Shown here in pieces: positions 28,327 to 40,449 of a stretch of 64,000 nt of DNA. The first letter of the stretch is position 1. Every line of letters starts with the position of its first letter. The translations under genes and the position numbers were made by a program. The stretch comes from Struthio camelus (taxonomy: Eukaryota; Chordata; Aves; Struthioniformes; Struthionidae). The notes below the pieces were generated by a model, which saw only the letters and a program-made list of their open reading frames with translations, had not been told where the DNA came from and did no database searches. The stretch lies in the NCBI RefSeq assembly GCF_040807025.1, contig NC_090943.1, positions 119,859,900 through 119,923,899 of the forward strand. The letters are read 5' to 3'.

Positions 28327-30408
28327 GCCAACAGTCTGTATAACATGCACAAATCTGCCAAATGTAAAAGACTTGCAAAGAATTCCTGATGTCTTTAAGG
28401 AATCAAAGGAAGGAAAATCTTCACTACTTTGCATGCTTTTAATGGCAAACTGGAATTTCATAATACAGTTGCACAAAACCACTTTTGAAGTGTTATAACC
28501 TAATTTACCAATGATGTGATTATTTTTTTCTTTTTCCCAACTGATTTCAGGGTCCAAAGGAAGCTTATTGAAAATACAGGGTGGTAAAATGAGTGTTTGG
28601 TGTGAACCATTGCAGCAAAACCAATGTTTCAAATCCTTTCTTTTCCCAACATTTAATAATCATTCTGCTAAAGAGGGAATTGTCTGGAATTGCAAGTGAT
28701 CTTGGGGTAGGACATTTTTAAAGCAGAGGAACTTTATGGGACCAAACAATTCTATTCCAGTTCTGTAAAACTTCCTGCATTCAAAATTACCTGGGTCTTT
28801 TTCCCTTAAAGATGGTACAACCCCATTCATGCATAGTCTTGATTTTTAAGCTTCCTCTTGCATGGACTTAATTAGGGTAGGCAGGTTAAAAGAGCAATTG
28901 GAACATGTATGACAAACTTTGATCTAAGTGGTAGACCTCAATAGTGAAATTAGAGAACATAATGCACTGTGTTAATACGTGTTATTAATGTAACTGGAAA
29001 GTAGCATGAGAGATTTTTCTTTTTTTCTATCTGCATAGCTAATTAAGAATAATGAAGGTAACTAGAAAATGAGGTAATGTTTCATAAAGTTATGCTGATA
29101 AAGTATGATGATATTTGAACTTGAAACTTTATAATAAAATTGGGGTGGGGGAAAATCCTTTGATCTTTTAAGCTCCGATCTTACAAAGAGCTTTTGTATG
29201 GGAAGACTGCCTGCACAAAGCTCACCATGAAAGCAAGACGGAAGCTGGTAAATGGCCACTTTTAGTCCATTTTTCAGAGACAGATTTGGTACTGTTATAT
29301 GTGGCTTTTATGTGTGTTAATAAGGGTGGGTGCCACAAACGTAAACTGTCACTAGTTCAGGGATTTGATTGCACTTTTGCTTTTCTTGACTATTAAGACA
29401 CTCTTACACACAGTTTATCTTCCCACTTTTGCCCTTCCCAGAGAATTATTTAACTAAAAATAAACAGAAGAAAATGTGAAAGTTTAAAAACTTAAAGGGA
29501 TAAAGTATATTTAATATTGACCGAATATAGTGACAATGAACTTTTGCTGGCATTCAGCACAGCTTACACTACATGTAGATTTTTTTTCTTCAGCTACTGA
29601 CATATCAAGCAATAACATCATGTCTTCTATTCAACAGCTTGCATGAGGTTTTTGAATTTCCGATCAAGCTTGTATGATTTAATTTTGAAACACTAAACTC
29701 ATATTTAGCTGTTGGGTTGGAATTCATATTATCATTGTGAAGCTATCCAACAAACGGATTTCAGAAAAGTTGGCAATATAGTTCCAGTACTAATCCTAAC
29801 ATTTTTTCCATGGGTTTACACTACACTGAATCCAGCTACCAAATGGATCTTTATAAGAACAGTGCCATCATTTTCCATTTTCCCTCATCATCCCTCATCA
29901 CATCTGTGGTTATCAAATTTTAAAAGGGCTTTATGTACAAAAAAAAAAAAAAGCCAAAAAAATGGAATTTTAATTTTTCTAAATATTTTAAAATGAATAA
30001 CACAATCATACGCATTTATGTATTAATACAGCTGTAACAAAGAATGCCAAAAAATGACACTGGCATTGTTTGGATTTTAATTACTGAGTGGAACAGTTCA
30101 TTGTAATAACACTTGTATAGTAAAGGAATAAAACACTGACTTAATGAACATGTTCATTGTAAATGGTTGTGTATTATAAAACTTCTCCAAAAGAGATTGT
30201 ATGTTTATGAAAATTTATTTGTGTTTCACCTGAAGACCTTGATGTGGTTCTTACCCTAATAGAGTTTAAAATTCACATTCACATTTTTTTATATAAATAA
30301 TAATAAGTTTAATTATGTAACTAAGTATTTTTATAAAGTATGGCATTGTTGAACTGTTTTGCAGAATTGGTTCAAAATAAATTTCTCCTTGATTGTATCT
30401 GCTTATTT
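28327..30408 (+). other. YES1: YES1 3' UTR (to the likely main poly(A) site)
   Basis: AT-rich sequence without a gene. AATAAA occurs at 29133, 29459, 30127 and 30376. The last lies 27 bases before a genomic run of about 16 A starting at 30409, and is my best guess for the main site. A further AATAAA at 31671, followed by a T/GT-rich stretch, could give a longer transcript. Site choice is inference. Confidence 0.7.
30376..30381 (+). terminator. YES1: Candidate YES1 poly(A) signal AATAAA
   Basis: A canonical hexamer about 2.05 kb after the stop codon, with an A-run beginning 27 bases downstream. Confidence 0.6.
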
Positions 30409-31670
30409 AAAAAAAAAAAAAAAAGAAAGAAACAAAAACAGAGTAGCCTTCATATGGAGGGGAAAGGGAGGGGAATGAAAGGGGAAATTTAACTTTGAAG
30501 CTTCAGCTATCTTAATGAGATTTTAGGTGTATGTTTTTCCTCTGTAAACTATTTTAATGTACTTCCATAAAAGAGGCCGAGTTCATGGTGTGTTATAAAC
30601 TCTAGCTGTGAAAAGGGAGACTTTTTCAAGAGCAGTTCAGAAGTCTTTGGCAGGAACTGGCTAGAACAATTCTGTCTAGACTCAAAACTGAGCCCCAGAG
30701 GGACAGGTCGACAGGCTGGGGATTCTTGGGACAAAAATTCCAAAGTCGATTCTCAGATGGCAATCGCTGCCTCACTGTAGGCAAACACACTTCCTCCCTC
30801 TTATGTGGCGTTAGCAGTCACTGCTGATATCTGTGCAATTTTTCAGGGAATTTTATAAATTTGTTCTTGTTACAGCGGATGTTTTTTCTCAACTATGTTG
30901 AATGTTACCTATCTCAATGACCAGTACTACTCAAATCCCAAATCCTGAAATGTATATTCAGTGCCACTGTAGATTAAGCAGCTATTACTGTCAACCTGCT
31001 GTTTCTGAGTTTCAGTAATAACTAATACAGCACTAAAGGAGTTCTTACAGAAGCTATGGACTGCAAAGTTTACTGTATTTTTAGTATGTCCTGTAATGTA
31101 ATTGTTTTACTATTTTTAATGACAACAATCCTGTAATATTTCTGGTAATCTGTACTCTCCCCGTTGTCCATCAGAACTTTGTCATATCCATTTTCTTGTG
31201 GTAGGCCTGCAGATTGTTTCTGTCATGCATTGTTTCAAGCTGTAGTATTTGAAAAATATTTTCATATGATTTTTGAGTAAATTTGCAAACATAAAAATGT
31301 GTATGAGCCTACTGTTTAGATAAAATACATCCCTATTTTAGCGTAAAGTGTTACAACAAGCATCTTATGTATTCTTAACCTTGCAAGCATTTAATTCTGG
31401 CATTTCACTGCATTTGTGACTAGCTCTTTCCACTGAAAATTAGCCTTGGAAAGATCATGTTAAAAAAAAAAAAAAAAAGTGTCCCATAGCTTGACGCTGG
31501 GTAGAAACAAGCCAGAGCATTGTTCTTACCCTCATTCTTCTAAGATACTGGCAATTCTGAAACATGAGCTACACCATACTGAGAAACCTCAAATGTGGAA
31601 TGAACATAAACTTAACTAAATTTAATAATGAGCCCCAAACTCTTGTTATTTATTTTGATCTGTTTAATCC

Positions 31671-31676
31671 AATAAA
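31671..31676 (+). terminator. YES1: Alternative distal poly(A) signal AATAAA
   Basis: A canonical hexamer followed by TCTCTGTTTTT and a GT-rich stretch, about 3.3 kb after the stop codon. It would make a longer YES1 3' UTR. Its use cannot be judged from sequence alone. Confidence 0.4.
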
Positions 31677-31699
31677 ATTCTCTGTTTTTAACTTCTCTG

Positions 31700-34600
31700 T
31701 GAAGATGCTGTAGATGTTTGTACCAACTTTCCCCCAACATGTGAGACTGCAGCAGAGCTACATAGTCATGTTAGGTGTAACTAAGTGTGTTGTAAACAGC
31801 AGACTCAAATTCTCACACCCTGCTGAGGAATTTAGGACTAAATTTGAGTAACTGATTTGGGGACCAAAAGCAGGTCTATTACAGTAGATAACTGCTAAAG
31901 CCTAAAACTGTGATTCATACATTCCCTGCCTGCCTACTGTCTTTTGTGGTAGGAACTTAAGACTGTGCAGATGCCTGGAGGTTCAGGTGTCTCCCAGTCC
32001 TGCATCTTGCTCCTGCTTCAATCTGATGCTCGTGCAGGAACCAAGCTTCATCAACCTCCCAGGCCTGGCGGGAGGCTTGATACAGCAGCCTAGAGTGGAA
32101 AACCTGAGCTGTGATCTAGACTCCTGGATTGCTGCTGCATCTTATAGAGGTGGTTTTGTTAAGTGTGAAAGAGTTTTAAGTGTGAAGTGCAAGACTTCAC
32201 TCACAGCTGCAGGCATAAGCATTCGCTCTAGAGCAAGGTTCCCTTTTTCCTTGCTTTCTGTCTTCTCACGACCCAGGAGAAGGTTAGCTGGAAAAAGATC
32301 AGCAGCATCGTAGCTCCTCCCTTAGCATAGGGGAGGGAAAAGGAGACAGAGAGCGAAGGATGGAGGTGAGCAGCTGGGATGCTATTTTCAGCACTCACAG
32401 GAAAGAGAGAAGCAGGTTGAGGGGTGTAAAGCAAAGATGGCAGGGATCATCTGTTTTCTTTGTCGTATTCTGGGAAAGAGGTAGAAACAGGCATGCAAGG
32501 GAACTGAGGAGCATCTGCTCCCTTGTGCACAAGCATGGGTCAGTGGAAATGAAGCACGGCTAGAGAGAAATGCTTCCGTTCTCTGTGGTGGTTCTGTATC
32601 TGCTCGGCTCATCCTGACCAGTTCCTAGCTGAGCCCCTGTGTATTAGCTGGGGAGACCCAATATGAAAGAAGAGCAGCATTCCTCTGCCCTCTGAAAGAG
32701 TGAACCTTGATCAGTTCTTTGAAAAACCGATGCAGAGGGCCCAACCAGAGAGATACTGGCTCCTGGAGACCATGCTGACAGGGTTGTTTGCTTCTGCCGT
32801 TTAGCCCCAGAGTGATGGTGTTGCAGACACTCTGGCAAGGAGCTTAGTGTTTCTCCCCTAGTGGCGTTATGTGGATGTAGGATTTGGGATTATGTTTCCC
32901 TCCTCTCCACGTGCGGACAGAACGCCTAGGAACCCACCCAGAGTTCAGGCATCCCCCGTGGGACCCGTGTTCTCCACTGGGCCTAGTCTCTGAGCTTACT
33001 TTTCTTGTTAGCTCTGCATGCAAACACTTGCTTTTGGCATATAGCACTTTAGTTATTCATTTTTAGCATTCTTTTTTTAATTTAAAGTTACATTTTTTGT
33101 TAAATTGTAATAACCACTGTTGTTGGGGGGATCCAAGTATTTATAGCACTATGTATTTTTACAGAACGTTGTCCATCTCCTCTGTGTATGTCACTAACTT
33201 TAAATGAGTAGAAACATATGCTGGCCCTTTTGCTGCTTTTGATTTGTTCTTCTTAAAGGAGAAAGGACAGTTAACTAGTTAATCTTAGCAGGGCCTGGGG
33301 AACAGGCTGAAAATTTAAAAGAGAAACCTGAATACAAGGTTGCTGATGAATCAGTCACGTACCAACATTGAAGTTAACTGCTGTGAAAGCATTCCTTTTT
33401 CTATCAAAAAGCTACTCGCAGTAGGAGCGTTCGACCTCTCTTCTTTGTGTCCTGCTGCTAGGTTATTAAGTCTCTAGCTGAGGCTACTGATAAGTATATA
33501 CTATGACATGGATGGATGGGTGCATCTTACATTTGATCCTGAAAATCTATCCTTTGCATGCTAACGATTAGGCTTTTTTCCTGGACCTCAGCTGGTGCCA
33601 GCTGCTGCATCTGCTATTCATTCAATACCCAACATTTACTTATATTTGGGGCAGTCTTCCGGGAGCTCAGTGGCTGATGACCCTTCCCTCTACTTTAATG
33701 TCTGGAAGAGCTAGTTATATTTTCTGGCTAAGCAAGCACTTTTACTCTTGCAAAAGAGGAAAGAATAAGTCTCAATTCGAATCTGACTCTTATGAAAAAA
33801 AATACCATGAATAAGGAAAACATCTAATAATTTGACTATTTCAACATGAGAACGGTGAGGATGGCTCCCTCCTCCTCCACAGACTGTAGAATATACCAGG
33901 AGGAGTCGCTGAAGGTGTGTGGTCAGAAAATGAATGATAGCACTACATTGCAGCCCCTGCTCAATCCTGGCAAGGAGGCCGAGCCTGTGAATTGTATCCA
34001 AAGGGATTCTGATTTTGAAGAGCTCCCAAGAAAAGGCAAGAATGGAAACTGGCTTGTAAAGGACTTACATCCCTTACTCCCCACCCCACCTTCCTCTGCC
34101 CTTCTAGGCAAGGTGTTTATCATTCACTACAATCGACTGGCTTTTATTTCTCCATCATGTGGCTGTGTATTAATAGCATGAACGTGTATGAAACTTCACA
34201 GAATTAAAGATTAGCAGCATTTAGCAGCTTCATGTACCATCACTTTTTCTTTTCTTTTTTTTCTTTTTTTGTTTTAACAGGAGGTGCCTGCCAAATTGAG
34301 AAGCCCTAAATAGGGCAAGGTCAGATCCATATCACTTTCACTGAGGCACCCTCTTCACTTCTGGAATGACTGTCTTTTTCATATTGGTTTACGAATAGCA
34401 TAAATTTATACTCTTGCCTTTGTATTAAAGGACTGCAAGTACAATAGAGATAGTTTCAGTATTTACATTTTAATTTAGTGCCATTTGTTAAGGCCTTGGA
34501 TTTACTTAAAAGGGGATGTTTATGGAAAATTACTGAAAAGCCTGTGGGGATTCTGTGCTGGCTTTCTGGCGATCTTCATAGGGAAATGCCCAACCTGGAA

Positions 34601-36177
34601 GTGATTAGACATTCTGGACAGTTGTATAAGAGCGAGCGTTCCCTGTAGCACCGCGTCAAAATCTGTACATTTAATCTTCCTGATACAGTTGTCAAAGGAC
34701 AGCCGCTTGTAAGGAGAGGTTTTTTTTTTTTTTTTCATATGAAACCAAAGTTCAATCAATAGCTTCACTGGATTTAAGGTTATAATAAGTAGATTACTAA
34801 AAAGCTAAACATAATCTCTGGCGCCACTGTCATCAGAATGGCCTCGGCCTTTTCTGGTAGCTACTAAGGGTTTTGAAGAGCGAATGTGTGTGTACTTAGC
34901 AACAGATATGCCCCTTGAGTTCAATTGATCATTAAGATGAGTAACAAGGAATGACCATCTCTGCAGCTTGTGGATTACAAACGGCATTCAGGAAGGTAGT
35001 GAGAAATATGTCCACTTTGGTAGGTCAGCCTGGTCTGGGAAAATGCTGTTAGATAATCAACAACATAGCACAACCCTCCTTTGTCCACCCCAAGACAGCC
35101 AGTTTACTCTTCTGCCAGGCAACGGACAGAAATCTACAGCTACGCAACTACTCTCTTTTGGGGCTTCCCCCAAAAGCATCTGCCGTCTTGCTTAACGATC
35201 ATTCTTACCTAGCGTATAGCACTCCTCATTCTCAAATGCTTCACAAATGAGGTCAGTTTGATAATCTTCAGATGGGAAATCAAGGCAAGGGGAGAACAGA
35301 ATGAAGTTGGAGATAGCAACAGTGCAGGAGACAGAAGCTAGGGCTTGGTCTGCTAACAATTAGCTTCTGATGGGTAGTTTTTAACAGCTGACAGCTTGGA
35401 CTCCTTGTCTTGAAGTTGCAGAGGTCACTTCCTAAAACATGCTTGCTGTAATTTCACACTATCCACCGCAGTGGCTACCTGAATAAACCTGTGGACCCAG
35501 TGCAACTACTCCAGGTGCCTCCACAAAGCTAGTGTATAATCATTATTTGCGGACAGCATGGAGCTCAAGCTGGGAGACCCTGCCAGCCCCTTGCATGAGG
35601 CTGATTCAGGTACTTCTGGGGCTCAGCTAACCCACTACCTAGATAACCTATGCATGGCAAACTTCAGCTGTCCTGCTGGCATCACTTCCAGAGTCACAGT
35701 GATCCTGGGCCACAGCGCCCCTTGCCTCCAGAGTTGAGGTCTGCGATGTCTGCAATGCCCCGAGAAGCTCATATGCAGCCTCTCTGATGCCTGTGCAAGT
35801 CCCTGGGGCCTGAGCTGACACAAAGGTGAGCAAGTGGCCTTGCACCACAGGAGCCTCATGCCTTCAGCACACTCTTCATGCTGTAAGATCACATCATTGA
35901 AGGAGTATTTGATTTTACCAAGACATCACCAGATCACAGGATCATTCAGGTAGGAAGGGACCTGCAGAGGGCTCTTGTCCCCGCCGCTAAGCGGGTCCTG
36001 AGGTATCACAGCTTGCGGCTGGTGGGGTGGCTTACGGCAATGCTGTTGGTAGCTGGGTACATCACCCAACACTGGAGCCCAGTGCGCTGGCATCACCCTT
36101 CCCAAGCGCCGGTGGGGGCAAGAGGGTAATAGGGCCCACACCAGCCTGGCCTGGCACTAACAGTGGTGTTGCAACAG
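31700..36177. other. Intergenic region between YES1 and the ENOSF1 relics
   Basis: No intact gene. GC content rises from about 35500 rightwards. ENOSF1 exon 1 and its promoter would be expected near the right end, but I could not identify either. A CR1 fragment lies at 35932-36050. Open frames up to about 110 codons look like chance. Confidence 0.7.
35932..36050 (-). mobile_element. CR1 LINE fragment, minus strand
   Basis: The plus strand reads GATCACAGGATCATTCAGGT then AGGAAGGGACCTGCAG, the reverse complement of the CR1 3' end. Next comes a diverged CCGCCGCTAAGCGGGTC segment matching the 'tgctcaagcagggtc' part of CR1. The 3' end of the element is at 35932; the 5' edge is vague. Confidence 0.75.
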
Positions 36178-36284
36178 CCCACGCAGCACGTGCACCCCGA
36201 CTACTCCACAGCCTACGTGGAGGTGGAGACCGCTGCTGGGCTCAAAAGCTACAGGCTGATGTTCATCCTGGGGCATGGAAGTTA
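36178..36284 (+). pseudogene. ENOSF1: ENOSF1 exon 2 relic
   Basis: After an AG at 36176-36177 the frame reads HPDYSTAYVEVETAAGLKSY and RLMFILGHGS. This aligns with the DPDYSAAYVVIET...GIKG...FTLGKGT segment of human ENOSF1, two codons shorter and with several changes at conserved sites. The frame reaches TAG at 36283-36285. A GTAAGT lies at 36285-36290, but using it leaves a phase that differs from the one I expect. Confidence 0.6.
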
Positions 36285-36290
36285 GTAAGT

Positions 36291-39200
36291 TGTTACCTTG
36301 CCCAAATTGAAGGAGGAATCTCTGATTTCACACCTGATACTGCTCCTGCATCTAGCAAATTCAGTGCAGAGCCATGTGTAAAGGAGTTTCAGGTCTCGGA
36401 GCAACCTAGGTGGCCTGGCATCAGAAGTTGAAGTTTAAGCTGTTCCCCTGCACACACCTCCCCCTATCCTCAGGCACCAGTAAATCACTTACCTGAGGTG
36501 TGTCTGTGACCCTGCTTTTTGCTATGTGTTTATTCATATGTTGAACATGGGTTTCCTTCCAAGCAAACTTGGAATTAAGTGCTCCTTTCCCCTGCCTTGC
36601 AGACAGGTGACCAGTTTGCAAGATCCGAGTCAAGCACATAACGAAGGAACACTCTGGAGCTGGCCCAAAGCGCTCAGCTGGAACAATCAGAGCGCTTGGG
36701 CAACACGGTGCAAGGAATATTGTACAAAAATTTGTGTTCCCTAATTGCACGGCTTTTTATGTCTGTTAACCTTATGCACAGGTTTTACGTCTGTTTTTAT
36801 TAGGTAACGCCATTTGTTACGACAGGATGCAGCTGAGATAGCACGCTGCTTGCAAGGCTTAGCAGCAAGAGATCTAGTCTCTCTGTAGTAGTCTTTGCTG
36901 CTTTCTAATACCAAATTTATCTTCCCTTGTCCTGCTTGGTAATTGTAACATTTTCTGTATAAGGGTAGAGCACACTGGCTGTAGAGAAAGTTAGTTCAGG
37001 TTCATCATTTGCCACAAGGGTGGCCAGAGTGTGAACTGGGAAATTTGGTCCTCTGCCCACCATCAGACCCAGTCTCCCAGATCAATAGCGCCCTAAGGAA
37101 TAAATACATAAGATTATTGAACTTCTTCTTCTTCTTCTTTTTTTTTTTTTTACCTGTGATCAGAGGGAAGCACATGGGTTTTCTAAATACTTGATCTGTT
37201 TTTGTTTATGTAAGCATCTGTCTTGTTTATACAAAACTCTTCTGCACAGTCACTTATTACTAGTCCTATCCACCAGCTCTGGTTTCTGAATAGGCATTAA
37301 GGACTGTGCTCCTTGCCTCTTGGATGGGGTAACTGAAGAATCAACCTCTTATCTGCATGCAAAAGTGGTCATTAACTTCAATTTAGTAGCCTGGGTTCTC
37401 CAGTCCTGTCCCTTCTCTGCCACCCTGTGATTAGCACACAGGTCTACAATTTACTCTCAGATTTATACTATGAGGAGGAGTTGAGTTGCATGATTTTTTT
37501 CCCATACAAAATATGGTATGCAGCAGTGTTTTAGAAGGGATTTCTAAGAGCCCGTTCAGCTAGTAGGTGCCCTAGACCATAGCAATTCCTTTTTTGCCGC
37601 TCAAGTCTAGTATTTCATTGACACTACTAACAAACAGTGTTAAAAACAATCAGTTGAACACCTGCAAAACCTGTGACCTGATGATATCATGCCTTTTCCT
37701 CCCTTGATCCACCTCTGAAATTGTTTCTCATAGAAACACCTGATTTTTTTTTTTTAATTTCACTAAGCAATTTGGCAAGCAGTTATTTTAAGTTTCTTTA
37801 AGGATTCACCATTATCTTAGGTAGGCTAGGATCTGAGCCTGTGTATCACCTGGTCTGTTATCTGCAGCTTCAAACCTGGTAATATAAGATGCTGAACACC
37901 CTTCAGTCTTCATGAGGGGGAATGTGCTCAATACAACCTGCCTGAGTTACCTAAATGACCTCAGTGACTGTTGCATGTGATTCATCGCATCCAAGGGAGG
38001 TGAGATGGGAAGTTGTCCCCATGGTGCAGAGAGGAACAGCAAAGAACAGAGACACAGGCAAGTAAAGTGCCTTGCCCGGAAGCAAACAAAAAGGTGTTTA
38101 TGAAACTGAGGTTCAGACGCTTGTTTCTCAGATCACAAGCAAAGTCCCTAAACAGGGGAGACCACAGAGAATTGGATTTTGTCTCCTGTTCAAATTTCTC
38201 CCACATTTCTCTTTCTTACAGATCTTGCAGATTGTTCTCTTTGTTCCATGCTGCTGAAGAAAATGATGGTTGGCACGTGACTTTCTACTGTGTCTGTTCT
38301 TTCTCTGACCCTCTGCAGCTTGCGAGACAAGGGTCCGTGTAAGGAGGTGCTTTCCTGATCTGCACGTGGTGTATTCTGTGGCGCTCTATGGAATTTATGA
38401 TGAAATGAACAGTGGTATGTGGCACTGGAAAAAACAGAATTCTGCTTCTGCCCCTAATCTTGGGGACATAAAACAGCGTGACTACACCTGCCTTTCTATT
38501 ATTCTCAGAAACAAAGTCCTTTATTAGGGAATGAGAATTTGAACACGACTGGAAATACCAAAACCACTCTGGGAGATGCAGCACTTGCTTGAAGGGTACA
38601 TAAAGGGTCTCCCATTTAAAGAAACGCTGTCTGCCTAAGAGGACATGTGATCTGACAGCCTCTGCCTCTAACATAGTTCTGGGCTATTGGTCTAGAGCTT
38701 ACAGTTGTGGGGGGTGTTTTATTTTGTTTCCCTCTGAAGCAAGAGGTAAAACAATAGCAACTCTTCATCTGGAAAGCCTTTTATACCTATTAAATTTTTG
38801 GAGGAATGGATCAGCATTTGGCAACAGACAAATAAGAGATGAAACATGACCGTACAACTAGACAGTGGCCACCCAGATCTGGATGCAGAGTGAGTGGTTC
38901 CATAGTGATACAATTCATGGACTGTCAGAAAAGGTTGCTTCCCTAAACATCAGCCGAAGGAAGGGCCCACAGTAGTTGTGTTAGAGACATTTTGCTGTAA
39001 TGAGGCAGTAAATTTTGCTATGCTTTGCAATTGTTTATGCTGTCGAGGCCCTCTCCATTTGCACAGTCAACAGACACATGGAAGAAGTTGCTGTGTCCAT
39101 ACCTTGATGGGCACAGTTAGATATGCTTGATCTCTGCAGACCTTCTGATTTAATTGGACAGAAGCAGCAAAAAGCTGTAGCCAGCAGTGGAGTTGCCACT

Positions 39201-39822
39201 GAGCACTCTCATACACCATGCACCTCGGGACATCCCACCACACTATCCTGACCGCACAGCTTGCAGGTGAGAGCCGGCTTGTGTCCCACTAGCTCAGGTC
39301 CACCAGCCTCCACCGTCTCACTTCTGCTCCTTTGGATTGATCCTTCAGGTATCCTTCCATGGAAAAGTAACCAGCAACCTTCAGCTTGCCAAAATCCGAG
39401 AGCATAGTACCGTCCCAAATAGCGCATCATCAAAAAATTCACACCACAGATATCTTAAACATAGAAAGGATATACTGTATAGTGATAAGTTCCAGCAAGG
39501 GGGGTAGACCAGCATTTCAGATAGCTAGTATGAGGCTCACTCTTTTCTTTTTAGTGTAAGAATTACCCCACCAATACTGCATCCATAATGAAAGCAAGGT
39601 AAGAGGAATACTCCAGTCTTAATTATTTTAATGGGAAATTGTTGAATGTTCTGGCTTGGAGTTGAGAACCACATTACTTCAGGGTCAGTAATTAATTCTG
39701 AGTGTCAAATGGAAACACGTTTGCACATTCTGACACTTTATCAAGAAGCAAAAACCATGTGCGTGCTACCTCCTTCATAGCATCCATCTAGTTCTAATTA
39801 TTGAATTCATTTTGTTTTCCAG
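36291..39822. other. ENOSF1 intron space without recognisable exons
   Basis: The coding segment for roughly residues 55-125 (about three exons, including the RWIGPEKG and LNAVWDLW phrases) should lie here. I could not find a convincing match on the plus strand. A CTT/T-rich tract sits at 37121-37152. Otherwise nothing is recognised. Confidence 0.6.
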
Positions 39823-39849
39823 ACTCTGTGGAAGATACTAGTTGACATG
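39823..39849 (+). pseudogene. ENOSF1: ENOSF1 27-nt micro-exon (LWKILVDM)
   Basis: A TTTTCCAG acceptor and GTAAGG donor frame 27 bases reading TLWKILVDM, matching PVWKLLVDM of the human protein. It is in phase with the next segment. No lesion is seen in this piece. Confidence 0.7.
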
Positions 39850-40377
39850 GTAAGGAAATCTTGTTATATTTCCTAAGGAAAGGTAATTTGTCACTCTTGT
39901 TTCTGACCGTATGAAAAGTGAACAGGTTTTAGCTTGTGTCTAAACTCTGAGGGAACTCTATTTAATTTTAAGATGCTCTAAAAGAACCTATTTTTTTTCT
40001 GGGAGCAGGAGGTGTGAGCACAGGGATGCACCTCTGCGTTGATTAGATGGCTGGAATGTGAGATGCCGCTTTCCCATTTAATTTTTGCTCCTGCTTGGAT
40101 AGAATTTAAAAGAAAGCTGAAAAGGGCTTATTACCTACTACTTATAGCCATAAACTTAGGCACATGCTTACATCTTTGCCAGTGCAAGGTAGGCTCAGGT
40201 TAGGTTGTTGGTGGGGAGGGCCTAGAATATTTTCTGTGTCTCAGTTCCCTACTCACTTAAGAGAAATGGGGAAAATATTGATAGCCAAGCCTCATGCAGC
40301 TAGCATTACTTAATCTTTTGTCATCATACTGTTTCATTATGCCATGCTTTTTATTTTATGGCTTGTTCTTGAATCAG

Positions 40378-40449
40378 GAGCCCAAGCAATTATTATCCTG
40401 CATAGAATTCAAATATATTACTGACGCGCTAACAGAAAAAGCAGCTTAT
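40378..40449 (+). pseudogene. ENOSF1: ENOSF1 exon relic (SCIEFKYITDALTE)
   Basis: 72 bases between AG (40376-40377) and donor GTAAAT read EPKQLLSCIEFKYITDALTE then KAAY. This is 24 codons, the same length as the human exon reading DPRMLVSCIDFRYITDVLTE then EDAL. The open frame is intact. Confidence 0.85.

Noticed and set aside
36027-36431. 134-codon plus-strand open frame near 36 kb
   Set aside because: It runs in a different frame from the ENOSF1 exon 2 match and through a CR1 fragment; the GC-rich composition explains its length.
38285-38674. 129-codon minus-strand open frame
   Set aside because: No recognisable domain or homologue; consistent with a chance frame in non-coding DNA.
38963-39020. 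Possible ENOSF1 exon relic aligned with the VVHLATAAVLNAVWDLW segment
   Set aside because: Only a loose DNA similarity requiring two gaps, with no convincing splice sites; it could easily be chance.
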